64,000 nt of DNA from JANMJD01 sp963828405 (GTDB lineage Bacteria; Actinomycetota; Acidimicrobiia; Acidimicrobiales; Ilumatobacteraceae): contig CAWHEG010000031.1 of assembly GCA_963828405.1 (NCBI GenBank), positions 2,418,001 to 2,482,000 on the forward strand. Direction: 5' to 3'. This document shows positions 41,384 through 49,289 of this stretch, piece by piece. Every line of letters starts with the position of its first letter. Positions within the stretch are counted from its first letter, which is position 1. The notes below the pieces were generated by a model. That model saw nothing but the letters and a program-made list of their open reading frames with translations. It had not been told where the DNA came from and did not search any database. A program made the position numbers and the translations under genes.

Positions 41384-41944
41384 ATGCCCGAACTGTCACA
41401 CCTCGCCGAGCGCACCGGCCTCACCACGGGCACGTGGAACGTCGACCCGACGCACTCGATCGTCGGGTTCTCCGCCCGCCACCTGATGGTCACCAAGGTC
41501 CGCGGCCGGTTCCAGAGCTTCACCGGGGCGATCGAGATCGCCTCCGACCCGCTGCAGTCGTCCGTCACCGCCTCGGTCGACCTCGCCTCGGTCTCGACGG
41601 GCGACGACGGTCGTGACGGCCACCTGCGCAGTGGCGACTTCTTCGACGTCGACAACCATCCGACGATGACCTTCACCTCGACCGGCCTGACGGCCGACGG
41701 CGACGACTACCGGTTGACCGGCGACTTGACGATCAAGGGCGTCACACGCCCGGTGACCTTCGAACTCGAGTTCGACGGCGTGGCCACCGACCCGTGGGGC
41801 AACACCAAGGCCGGGTTCAGCGCCCGGGCCGAGATCAACCGCAAGGACTGGGGGCTCGAGTGGAACGTGGCCCTCGAGGCAGGCGGGGTCCTCGTCGGTG
41901 AGAAGATCAAGCTCGCACTCGACATCCAGGCAGTCAGGGCCTGA
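41384..41944 (+). CDS. YceI-family protein
   Basis: 186 aa beta-barrel lipocalin-like protein: W-N-V-D-P-T-H-S-I-V-G-F near the N-terminus, F-D-V-D-N-H-P-T-M-T-F in the middle and G-L-E-W-N-V-A-L-E-A-G-G-V-L-V-G at the end are classic YceI marks. Such proteins bind long isoprenoid-like or lipid ligands. No signal peptide, so cytoplasmic. GAAGGAG lies 6 bp before the ATG. Divergent from marR, so probably under its control. Organic-solvent or peroxide stress is a common inducer in related MarR-yceI pairs. Confidence 0.95.
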   Translation: MPELSHLAERTGLTTGTWNVDPTHSIVGFSARHLMVTKVRGRFQSFTGAIEIASDPLQSSVTASVDLASVSTGDDGRDGHLRSGDFFDVDNHPTMTFTSTGLTADGDDYRLTGDLTIKGVTRPVTFELEFDGVATDPWGNTKAGFSARAEINRKDWGLEWNVALEAGGVLVGEKIKLALDIQAVRA

Positions 41945-41975
41945 GGCAGGATCGGGGATCGGCAAAGGAGTCGTC

Positions 41976-42467
41976 GTGGAAGAGGTCGTCATGGGCGTTC
42001 GCCGCCTGAATCATGCGGTGCTGTGGGTGCGCGATGCCACCCGCTCTGCCGAGTTCTACACCGAGCATCTCGGTTTCACCGTCAAGGTGCGCGCGATGGG
42101 CGGGCGGGCCGTGTTCCTCCAGGCCGCCGGCTCCACCAACGACCACGACCTCGGGCTCTTCTCGAAGGGGCCCGAGGCGCCGGCACCGGGGCCGGCGGCA
42201 ACGGGGCTGTACCACCTCGCCTGGCAGGTGGACACGATCGAGGAGCTGGCCCGCTTGCGCACCGTGCTCGGTCGGATCGGCTCGTTGGTCGGCGAGTCCG
42301 ACCATGGCGTCAGCAAGAGCCTCTACGCCAAGGATCCCGACGGCATCGAGTTCGAGATCATGTGGGCGGTGCCGGCCGAGAGCCGGCCGGTCGACGGCGG
42401 GGCGATGATCGCTCCCCTCGACCTCGCCGCCGAACTGGCCCGCTGGGCCGGTGTGGTCACCACCTGA
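41976..42467 (+). CDS. VOC-family protein (glyoxalase/extradiol dioxygenase fold)
   Basis: About 163 aa. N-L-N-H-A-V-L-W-V-R-D-like opening (R-R-L-N-H-A-V-L), L-Y-H-L-A-W-Q-V and D-P-D-G-I-E-F-E-I give the His..His..Glu metal site of the vicinal-oxygen-chelate superfamily. AAAGGAG sits 5 bp before the GTG at 41976; an ATG five codons later is an alternative. It follows the YceI gene by 31 bp and may share its transcript. Enzyme specificity is not predictable. Confidence 0.9.
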   Translation: MEEVVMGVRRLNHAVLWVRDATRSAEFYTEHLGFTVKVRAMGGRAVFLQAAGSTNDHDLGLFSKGPEAPAPGPAATGLYHLAWQVDTIEELARLRTVLGRIGSLVGESDHGVSKSLYAKDPDGIEFEIMWAVPAESRPVDGGAMIAPLDLAAELARWAGVVTT

Positions 42468-42478
42468 CCCTCCGCGGC

Positions 42479-43726
42479 TCAGCCAGGGAGCAGCGCGGCG
42501 TCGACGGCTTCGGCCGCCCGTCGGCCCGAGAACATGGCGCCCTGGATCGAACCGGTGTCGCGGTGGTCGCCGCACACGAACAGGCCTCCGCCCAGATCCA
42601 CCCGCCGCCTGGGAGCGAAGGGCGGCGCCTGGTCGGGCTGGCCGTGCTCGATCCGGTAGGTCCGCAGGTGGCGCCAGTCGTCGACCTGGCGACCCCACCA
42701 GCCGCGGAGCTGGGAGCGCACAGCTGCCTCGAGGTCGCCGACGATCAGCCCCGGGGTGGCGCAGGCGATCAGGTGCCTCCCGCTCGGGGCATAGGACGCG
42801 GCGACGTTGCTCATCACGGCGACGTTGAGCGCCGGTCCGCTGCCGCTGCCGTCGAGCATCACGAGGCCGTGTCGCACCGGCGGCCGCGGTGCATCGAAGT
42901 AGACGCAACCGACCGGTCTCGAGGCCACGGGCCGGGTGCCGATCAACCGCTGGGCCGCCGGGCCCTCGGCGGCGACCAGCACGGCACGCCCGCGGAGTTC
43001 CCGGCCCGACGCGGTCCGCACGACGGAGCCGTCGACGGCGAGGACCTCGGTGTTCAGCAAGACCGTGCCCGAGGCGAGATCGTCGGCGATCTGGGCCGGG
43101 ATCTCCCCCATGCCGGCGGCCGGCACCGCCGAGGCGCCCTCCGACAGGCTGCGGAAGATCACGTCGAACATCCGGCTCGACGTCTGCAGGTCGGGGTCGA
43201 GCTGGATACCGGCGAACAGCGGCCGGAAGAACCGCTCGATGATCGTCGGTGAGAAACCGGCCGCCCGCAGGGCGTCGATGGTCGGCACATCCGGCCCGGC
43301 CAACAGCCGGCGGGCGTCGCCGGAGCGGACCCGGCGGCGCAGCAGCGCCACCCGCAGCTTGTCGCCGACCCCGCCGATCGGAGCGAGGGCGGTGGCCAGG
43401 GCCCGCCTCGGCGCCCGGAACGGATCGACCACCATGCTCGAGCGCCCGTCGCGCCAGACCTCGGCCCCCGGTTCGAACTGCTGCAGTCGCAACCGGTCGA
43501 AGTCGAGCTGCCTGCGGGCTTCCGGATAGGCGGTGAGCAGCACCTGGAAGCCGCGGTCGAGGGTGAACCCGTCGACCAGGTCGGTGCGCACGCGGCCACC
43601 GACGCCGTCGGACCGTTCGACCACGCGCACGGTCCGCCCGGCCCGTTGGAGGTGTCGGGCAGCGACGAGACCGGCCAGCCCCGCGCCGACGACGACCACG
43701 TCGACAGACGCCTCGTCGCCGGTCAC
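42479..43726 (-). CDS. FAD-dependent oxidoreductase (amine-oxidase/phytoene-desaturase type)
   Basis: 415 aa. The N-terminal Rossmann motif V-V-V-V-G-A-G-L-A-G-L-V-A-A-R-H-L and the following E-R-S-D-G-V-G-G-R-V-R-T identify the flavin amine oxidase/protoporphyrinogen-oxidase superfamily. The C-terminal F-V-C-G-D-H-R-D-T-G-S-I-Q-G-A is the second FAD contact. The GTG at 43726 overlaps the stop of the TIGR01777 gene (GTGA), so the two are coupled. The substrate is unknown. Related proteins act on carotenoid-like or isoprenoid molecules. Confidence 0.9.
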   Translation of the reverse strand: MTGDEASVDVVVVGAGLAGLVAARHLQRAGRTVRVVERSDGVGGRVRTDLVDGFTLDRGFQVLLTAYPEARRQLDFDRLRLQQFEPGAEVWRDGRSSMVVDPFRAPRRALATALAPIGGVGDKLRVALLRRRVRSGDARRLLAGPDVPTIDALRAAGFSPTIIERFFRPLFAGIQLDPDLQTSSRMFDVIFRSLSEGASAVPAAGMGEIPAQIADDLASGTVLLNTEVLAVDGSVVRTASGRELRGRAVLVAAEGPAAQRLIGTRPVASRPVGCVYFDAPRPPVRHGLVMLDGSGSGPALNVAVMSNVAASYAPSGRHLIACATPGLIVGDLEAAVRSQLRGWWGRQVDDWRHLRTYRIEHGQPDQAPPFAPRRRVDLGGGLFVCGDHRDTGSIQGAMFSGRRAAEAVDAALLPG

Positions 43727-44616
43727 CGGCCGAGGAGCGCCCGGAGGGCGACGTCGAGGGTCGGGGCGCGGAACTGGTAGCCCGACGACATCAGCCGCGT
43801 CGGCACGACCCGCTGCCCGGTGAGCAGCAGGGCCTCGGCGAGGTCGCCGCCGAGCAGCAGCTTCGGGCCGAATCCCGGTATCGGGAGCACCGCCGGGCGC
43901 CGGAGCACGTGGGCGAGCTCCCCGGTGAACTCGCGGTTCGTCAGCGGATGGGGGGCGGTGAGGTTGACGGGGCCGGCGACATCGGCGGTGAGCAGGTGCT
44001 CGATCGCGGCGACCTCGTCGTCGATCGACACCCAGCTCTGCCACTGGCGCCCCGAGCCGAAACGGCCGCCGAGCCCGAGTCGGAACAGTGGGAGCAGCTT
44101 GCGCAGCGCCCCGCCCCGTGGGCTGAGCACGATGCCGGTGCGCAGGTGGGCGACACGGATCCCGGCCGCCTCGGCCGGCGCCGTGGCCGCCTCCCACTGG
44201 CGACAGACGTCGGCCAGAAACCCGTCGCCGCCGGCCGAGGACTCGTCGAGCAGCTCGTCGCCGCGGTCGCCGTACCATCCGATGGCCGAGCCCGAGAGCA
44301 TCACCGCCGGCGGCGCGTCCATCGCGGCAAGGGTTCTGGCGAGCAGATCGGTCGTCGCCGTGCGGCTCTCGAGGATCTCGCGTCGGTAGGCGTCGGTCCA
44401 GCGGTGGTCACCGATCCCCGCGCCGGCGAGGTGGACGACGCCCTCCACGCCCTGGAGCCCGCCGGCGTCGATCGTGCCGGCCGGCGGGTCCCAGCGCACC
44501 TCGCCGGGACCGGCCGGCCGGCGCACCAGACGCACGACCTCGTGATCTCGCTGCAAGAGCTGGTTCACGAGAGCGGTGCCGATGAGCCCGCTGGAGCCGG
44601 AGACGAGGATGCGCAT
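43723..44616 (-). CDS. TIGR01777-family epimerase (SDR, DUF1731)
   Basis: 297 aa extended SDR. Start M-R-I-L-V-S-G-S-S-G-L-I-G-T-A-L, then H-L-A-G-A-G-I-G, S-G-S-A-I-G-W-Y-G (catalytic Tyr region) and the C-terminal DUF1731 part L-P-I-P-G-F-G-P-K. In mycobacteria a homologue lies inside the sucB-lipB-lipA block; here it is 5 kb before it. Its biochemical role is unsettled in all organisms. It is the first gene of a two-gene unit with the FAD enzyme. Confidence 0.93.
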   Translation of the reverse strand: MRILVSGSSGLIGTALVNQLLQRDHEVVRLVRRPAGPGEVRWDPPAGTIDAGGLQGVEGVVHLAGAGIGDHRWTDAYRREILESRTATTDLLARTLAAMDAPPAVMLSGSAIGWYGDRGDELLDESSAGGDGFLADVCRQWEAATAPAEAAGIRVAHLRTGIVLSPRGGALRKLLPLFRLGLGGRFGSGRQWQSWVSIDDEVAAIEHLLTADVAGPVNLTAPHPLTNREFTGELAHVLRRPAVLPIPGFGPKLLLGGDLAEALLLTGQRVVPTRLMSSGYQFRAPTLDVALRALLGR

Positions 44617-44623
44617 CCTCGGA

Positions 44624-44639
44624 TCATACGACTGTATGA
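44624..44639. promoter_or_regulatory. short palindrome in a divergent promoter region
   Basis: TCATAC-GACT-GTATGA, a 6-bp dyad just upstream of the epimerase start and facing the divergent membrane-protein gene. Operator-like; no regulator can be assigned. Confidence 0.35.
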
Positions 44640-44766
44640 ACGGTTGTCGACCACCCGTGCCGAATGGTTTGTTTTGTCTCAACTCGCCCCGCGCCGACGA
44701 GCGGTGGGCCAAGATGTCGCCCGACCGGCCGTTGCCAGATGGGCGGCCGAGGAGCGGAGGCCAGCC

Positions 44767-46638
44767 GTGGACGATCAGCAGCACCCCGACATGCCCTGGA
44801 ATCCCCCTGTCCCGGGAACGACGTGGCAGCCGGGGGCGACCGTTCCCGGATCGGTGCCCCCACCGCCGCTCCCGCCGGTCGGGACGCCCCGGCGGGGTCG
44901 CGGCCGCCGGGTGGTGAGCATCACCGCCGCCACTGCGCTCGTCGCCGCCGGTGCGTTCGCCATGGTCCGGGTGACCGGCGGCGGGGGAGCGGCGGGAGGC
45001 GCGGCGACGCCTACCGAAGCCGTCGAGAAGTTCGTCGAGTCGATCAACGCCGAGGACCTGCTCGGGGCGATGGACGTGATGCTGCCCGGCGAGCGCCGGA
45101 CGTTCCGCCAGCCGATGATCGATGCCGTCGCCGAGCTCCAGCGGCTGGACGTGCTCGGCGCGTCGGCCAGGCTCGACGGAATCGATGGTGCCGACGTCGA
45201 GATCACCCTCGGAGAACTGACGATCGACGAGGCCGCTCCCGACATCGCCACCGTGCACCTGTCGGGCCACGCCAAGGCTTCGGTCGACACCGGCAGGATG
45301 CCGATCGGCGACTTCCTCGTCGAGGGCATCCTCGGCGGCGAGCGGCCGACCGGCACGAACACGGCGGAGGGCGACTTCGGCGGAGTCGACGGCCAGTCCG
45401 TGCCCCTGACCACGGTCGAGCGGGACGGACGCTGGTACGTCAGCCTGTGGTACACGATCGCCGAGGCGGCGCGGCGGGATGCCGGCGCCGAGCTGCCCGC
45501 CGTTGCGGAGGCGATCGCGCCCCGCGGGGCGGCGTCGCCCGAGGCGGCGGTCGGCCAGATGATCGAGGCGATCACCTCGTTCGATCTCGAAGCGGTCATC
45601 GCCGGGATGAACCCCGACGAAGCCGAGGCCCTGCAGCGGTACGCACCGATCTTCCTCGGCGACGGCCAGGATCAGCTCGACACCGTGGTCTCGGACGCCG
45701 GCGCCCGACTGACCGTCGCCGACCTCGCCTACGACGTGACGGTCGACGGCGACGACGCGACCGTCGGGATCGAGGCGTTCACGATCAACGGCGCGGCCGA
45801 GGGCGCCACGGTGAAGGTGGCCTACGACGGATCGTGCACCACGATGGAGCTCGACGGCGCCGACGGCGACACGCAGCAGTCCACGACCTGCGACGACGAC
45901 GCGTCGTCCGAGCTCGGCCGGTCGGGTCTCGGCTTCCTCGTCAGGGCGACGCAGGGGGCGGGGATCCGAGTGTCGATGGTCGACGGGAAGTGGTACGTCA
46001 GCCCGTTCGGGACGATCACCCACTCGTTCGTCGCCGTGCTCCAGGAGATGAAGAGGTCCGATCTCGACGGCCTGGTCGACAACGTCGGCTCGCTTGCCGA
46101 GACGACCGCAGACGATCTCGGCGTCGCCATTCCCGGGATCCCCACCGTCGACGACCCGTTCGGGACCGTGGTCCTGCCGCCCAACCCGGGCGACGCCGGC
46201 ACTCCCGATACGACGTTCGACACCACGTTCGACACGACGGCCGAGAGCGGCGATGCCTTCGACACGGGTGACGCCTTCATCGCCTGCTACGACAAGCTCG
46301 ACGCCGACGCGGCGTTGGCGTGCTTCGCCGCCGGCATCGCCGACGGATCGATCAGCGCGGCGCAGGTTCCCTCGACGCTGCGATTCCCCGAGTGTGGTCT
46401 GGCCGCCGCCTCGTGGACGGGCTACTCGCAGCTGAGCGACGTCGACTTCACGGCGATGGTGACGGCGGCGGCGCCGTGCTTCGCCGCCAAGGTCGCCTCC
46501 GGTGAGCTGACCGACTACGAGGTGCCGTTCGAGGTCGTCAAACCCGAATGCTTCGCCGGAGTGAACCCGTACGCGCTCGTCGACCCCGACGCCAGCACGG
46601 CCGCCTTCGACGCCTACTCGTCCTGCGCCTATTCCTGA
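44767..46638 (+). CDS. membrane-anchored hypothetical protein with repeated NTF2-like domains
   Basis: 623 aa from a GTG with GGAGG 6 bp upstream. A Pro-rich cytoplasmic head (residues 1-40) precedes an R-G-R-G-R-R-V stop-transfer boundary and one transmembrane helix (about 48-66). The external part has two repeats opening with A-V-E-K-F-V-E-S-I and A-V-G-Q-M-I-E-A-I, each with a G-R/K-W-Y-V-S strand, typical of NTF2/lumazine-like lipoprotein domains. A Thr/Asp-rich linker with D-T-T-F repeats follows, then a small Cys-containing C-terminal domain. Probably a cell-envelope protein. It converges with the selenoprotein gene and overlaps its end by 10 bp. Confidence 0.75.
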   Translation: MDDQQHPDMPWNPPVPGTTWQPGATVPGSVPPPPLPPVGTPRRGRGRRVVSITAATALVAAGAFAMVRVTGGGGAAGGAATPTEAVEKFVESINAEDLLGAMDVMLPGERRTFRQPMIDAVAELQRLDVLGASARLDGIDGADVEITLGELTIDEAAPDIATVHLSGHAKASVDTGRMPIGDFLVEGILGGERPTGTNTAEGDFGGVDGQSVPLTTVERDGRWYVSLWYTIAEAARRDAGAELPAVAEAIAPRGAASPEAAVGQMIEAITSFDLEAVIAGMNPDEAEALQRYAPIFLGDGQDQLDTVVSDAGARLTVADLAYDVTVDGDDATVGIEAFTINGAAEGATVKVAYDGSCTTMELDGADGDTQQSTTCDDDASSELGRSGLGFLVRATQGAGIRVSMVDGKWYVSPFGTITHSFVAVLQEMKRSDLDGLVDNVGSLAETTADDLGVAIPGIPTVDDPFGTVVLPPNPGDAGTPDTTFDTTFDTTAESGDAFDTGDAFIACYDKLDADAALACFAAGIADGSISAAQVPSTLRFPECGLAAASWTGYSQLSDVDFTAMVTAAAPCFAAKVASGELTDYEVPFEVVKPECFAGVNPYALVDPDASTAAFDAYSSCAYS

Positions 46639-47240
46639 GGGGCGATCGTCGCCAGGATCTCGTCGAGCTGGGCGTCTTCGAGGGCGCCGAGCACCTGGCC
46701 GGCGGTGCCGGCGGCATCGACGAAGACCCATGCCGGCTGGGCGGGCACGTCGAAGTGGGCGAAGACCACGGCGCTGTCGTCGTCGACCTGCGGGAACGTC
46801 AGGCCGTACTTGTCGATGAACTGTTGCATCGCGGCCTCGGAACCCTGCCAGGCCACCCCGACGAAGGTCACCTTGCCGGCCCACCGCTGCGTTGCCTCCT
46901 CGACCGAGGGGGCTTCACGATTGCAGATCGTTCAACCGGGTGCCCAGAACCAGATGGCCAGCGGCCTGCCGGAGAAGCCGGCGAAGTCGAGTCGGCCGCC
47001 GCCGACCAGCGACGCCGTGATCCGCAGGACCGGGGGAACGGCGGCCGCAGCCTGGCCGGCACCGGGAGTGTCCACCGCGGCCGACGGCGAGTTGGCCACC
47101 GAGGTTGCCGGGGCGGCGGTGCCCTGGTCCTCGACGGCCCGAGCGTCAGGGGCGGCCGACGAGCCACCGCAGGCGGCCAGGCCGAGGGCGACGGCGGCGA
47201 CGAGCGCGATCACGCCGGAGTTGCGCTGCATCCGAGCCAC
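46629..47240 (-). CDS. TlpA-like thioredoxin-fold lipoprotein, probable selenoprotein (Sec103)
   Basis: Reading through one in-frame TGA (46934-46932) joins a lipoprotein N-terminus to a complete thioredoxin-like C-terminal half. The N-terminus is M-Q-R-N followed by a hydrophobic stretch and lipobox L-A-A-C. At the junction the sequence is W-F-W-A-P-G-U-T-I-C-N-R-E-A-P, so the TGA sits exactly where the first Cys of the CxxC redox motif belongs (U103, C106). The rest (V-T-F-V-G-V-A-W, P-A-W-V-F-V-D) is standard TlpA/ResA. A SECIS-like hairpin starts 18 nt after the TGA. Total 203 aa from the GTG at 47240; ATG at 47231 is an alternative. A membrane-anchored extracytoplasmic thiol/selenol reductase is implied. 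A TGC-to-TGA error is the alternative. Confidence 0.75.
46894..46913 (-). promoter_or_regulatory. bacterial SECIS-like hairpin
   Basis: In the mRNA, 18 nt after the UGA, GCCCCCUCGGUCGAGGAGGC folds into a 7-bp stem with one C-A mismatch and the apical loop GGUC. Bacterial SECIS elements are short stem-loops directly after the UGA, with apical GGU-type residues bound by SelB, as in E. coli fdhF. Distance (26 nt from UGA to loop) and loop sequence fit; the hairpin lies inside the coding region. Confidence 0.6.
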
Positions 47241-47287
47241 GCTACCGGTTGGGTCGCGCAGCCCGGCGGCCGTACCCTGAGGACCTC

Positions 47288-47725
47288 GTGAGCACCCGCC
47301 GACTGATCCTCACCGCACTGCTCTGCGGTCTGGGCATCCTCCTCGCCGGCGGTGTCCAGCTCGTGCGGATCAGCCGGTCCGGCGATCGCGTGGTGGTGCT
47401 GTCCGAGGGCCAGGAGGTGGTCGTCGGCGGGGCCCGGGCCAAGGTGGTCTCGAGCCGGAGGGTGGGTGACCGGGTCGAGATCGACGTGACGCTCTCCGTG
47501 CCGTCGACCGCGCCGGGGGACGGTCGGTCGGCCGCCGATCCGTGGTCGCTGCTCGCCGGGGGTGTGATCAGCGCCCCGTTGGCCGCCGACGGCTCGTGCA
47601 GCGCGCAGCCGCTGACCGCCACGGGGCCGATCAGCTGCCGCGTCGTCTTCGCCGCCGCCGACGGGACCAAGACCCTGGCGTTCCGCTGGGGCGACGGCCA
47701 GCGGCAGTGGCATCTCGCCGTCTGA
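47288..47725 (+). CDS. membrane-anchored hypothetical protein, 145 aa
   Basis: A GTG start opens S-T-R-R followed by one hydrophobic helix (residues about 5-25), then an all-beta extracytoplasmic domain with a pair of cysteines (C-S-A-Q-P and S-C-R-V) that could form a disulfide. Ig-like or DUF4352-like folds have this strand rhythm. No family is recognised with certainty. It is divergent from the selenoprotein gene across 47 bp, and an oxidised cysteine pair would be a natural client for that protein. Confidence 0.65.
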   Translation: MSTRRLILTALLCGLGILLAGGVQLVRISRSGDRVVVLSEGQEVVVGGARAKVVSSRRVGDRVEIDVTLSVPSTAPGDGRSAADPWSLLAGGVISAPLAADGSCSAQPLTATGPISCRVVFAAADGTKTLAFRWGDGQRQWHLAV

Positions 47726-47879
47726 GCGGCGCGTCGGGACCGGCCCGACGGGAGTCCACGACGTGCGAGCCATGCCACGACTGCCGGGCGTCGGCCGAGG
47801 CGTGCGGGCAGCTACGCTCGCCAACGGTTTGCTGGATGTCCGCGGTCCGGGCGCATCCATTCGCAGTCGAGCAGGTGAG

Positions 47880-49289
47880 GTGGTTCCTACGGCCGAGCAA
47901 TTTGATCTCGTGGTGATCGGTGGAGGCCCCGGCGGGTACGGGGCAGCCCTCTACGCGGCCTCGGCCGGCATGAACGTGGCATTGGTCGAGAAGGAGTCGT
48001 TGGGCGGCACGTGCCTGAACCGCGGCTGCATTCCGGCCAAGGCGTTCCTCGAGACCGCGGCGGTGTTCCGCCATGTCGCCCACGCCGCCGACTTCGGCAT
48101 CAAGGCCGGGACACCGAGCGTCGAGTTCGCCGTCACCCAGGCCCGGAAGCAGAAGATCGTCGATGGTCTCGTCAAGGGGGTCGGCGGGCTGCTCAAGGGC
48201 CGCAAGGTGACGGTGTTCGCCGGCGTCGGTGCACTCGGCGCCGATCACGTCGTCACCGTCACCCACCCCGACGGAGCGACCTCGCAGGCCCGGGGAGCCC
48301 ATGTGATCCTCGCCGCCGGCTCGGTGCCGCGGATGATCCCGGGCTTCGAGCGCGGCGGTCCGATCATGTCGAGCGACGAGGTGCTGATGCTCGACCACGT
48401 GCCGGCGCGGCTCGCCGTCATCGGCGGCGGGGCGATCGGGTGCGAGTTCGCCTCGGCGTTCGCCGACCTGGGGGCCCGGGTGACGATCCTCGAGGGCCTC
48501 CCCAAGATCCTGCCCGGGCTGGATGCCGACGTCGCCAACGTGGTCGTGCGCAGCTTCAAGAAGAAGGACATCGACATCCGCACCGGCGTCAGCGTCACCG
48601 GGCACACGCCGAACGCGACGGGTGGGACCAGCGTGCGCTTCGGCGACGGGGAATCGCTCGAGGTCGACGCAGTCGTCGTGTCGGTCGGGCGTCGGCCGTT
48701 CGCCGATCAGCTCGGGCTCAGCGGGACGGACGTGAAGGTCTCCGAGCGGGGCTTCGTCGAGGTCGACGACCGCTGCCGCACGGCCGAACCCGGCGTTTAC
48801 GCCATCGGCGATCTGATCAACACTCCGCAACTCGCCCATGTCGCCTACGCCGAGGCCATCCTCACCGTGAAGGACATGCTCGGGGAGAGCCCGATGCCGA
48901 TCGCCTACGACCGGGTGCCGTGGGCGATCTACTGCCACCCCGAGGTGGCCTGGAGCGGGCCCGGCGAGGAAGCGGCGATCGCCGCCGGCCACGAGGTCGT
49001 GATCGGCAAGCACCAGTTCCGCGGTAACAGCCGCGCCCAGATCCTCGGTGAGCTCGACGGCCTGGTCAAGGTGATCGCCAAGAAGAACCCCGACGGCACC
49101 GCCGGTCAGGTGCTCGGGGTCCACATGGTCGGCCCGTGGGTCACCGAACAGCTCTCCGGCGGCTACCTGGCGGTCAACTGGGAGGCCACCGTGGCCGAGG
49201 TCGCCGAGTTCATCCAACCCCATCCGAGCCTCACCGAGCTGTTCGGTGAGACCATGCTCTCGCTCACTGGAAGGAGCCTCAACGCCTGA
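47880..49289 (+). CDS. lpdA: dihydrolipoyl dehydrogenase (E3)
   Basis: 469 aa flavoprotein. FAD motif V-I-G-G-G-P-G-G-Y, redox disulfide G-G-T-C-L-N-R-G-C, NAD motif I-G-G-G-A-I-G-C-E-F, the second FAD segment Y-A-I-G-D-L and the C-terminal catalytic H-P-S-L-T-E are all present. It reoxidises dihydrolipoamide of 2-oxo acid dehydrogenases with NAD+. The exact start is uncertain; the GTG at 47880 is nearest to the usual N-terminus (E-Q-F-D-L-V-V-I-G). Its stop overlaps the E2 ATG by one base, so E3 and E2 are co-translated. Confidence 0.95.
   Translation: MVPTAEQFDLVVIGGGPGGYGAALYAASAGMNVALVEKESLGGTCLNRGCIPAKAFLETAAVFRHVAHAADFGIKAGTPSVEFAVTQARKQKIVDGLVKGVGGLLKGRKVTVFAGVGALGADHVVTVTHPDGATSQARGAHVILAAGSVPRMIPGFERGGPIMSSDEVLMLDHVPARLAVIGGGAIGCEFASAFADLGARVTILEGLPKILPGLDADVANVVVRSFKKKDIDIRTGVSVTGHTPNATGGTSVRFGDGESLEVDAVVVSVGRRPFADQLGLSGTDVKVSERGFVEVDDRCRTAEPGVYAIGDLINTPQLAHVAYAEAILTVKDMLGESPMPIAYDRVPWAIYCHPEVAWSGPGEEAAIAAGHEVVIGKHQFRGNSRAQILGELDGLVKVIAKKNPDGTAGQVLGVHMVGPWVTEQLSGGYLAVNWEATVAEVAEFIQPHPSLTELFGETMLSLTGRSLNA

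Noticed and set aside
43723..46884. A 1,053-codon minus-strand frame covering the NTF2-like gene
   Set aside because: Only its last 297 codons are real (the TIGR01777 epimerase). The upstream part is antisense shadow without motifs.
46932..47240. A stand-alone 102-aa lipoprotein ending at the TGA
   Set aside because: The thioredoxin fold continues directly after the TGA in the same frame. A lipoprotein ending in W-A-P-G would lack its active site.
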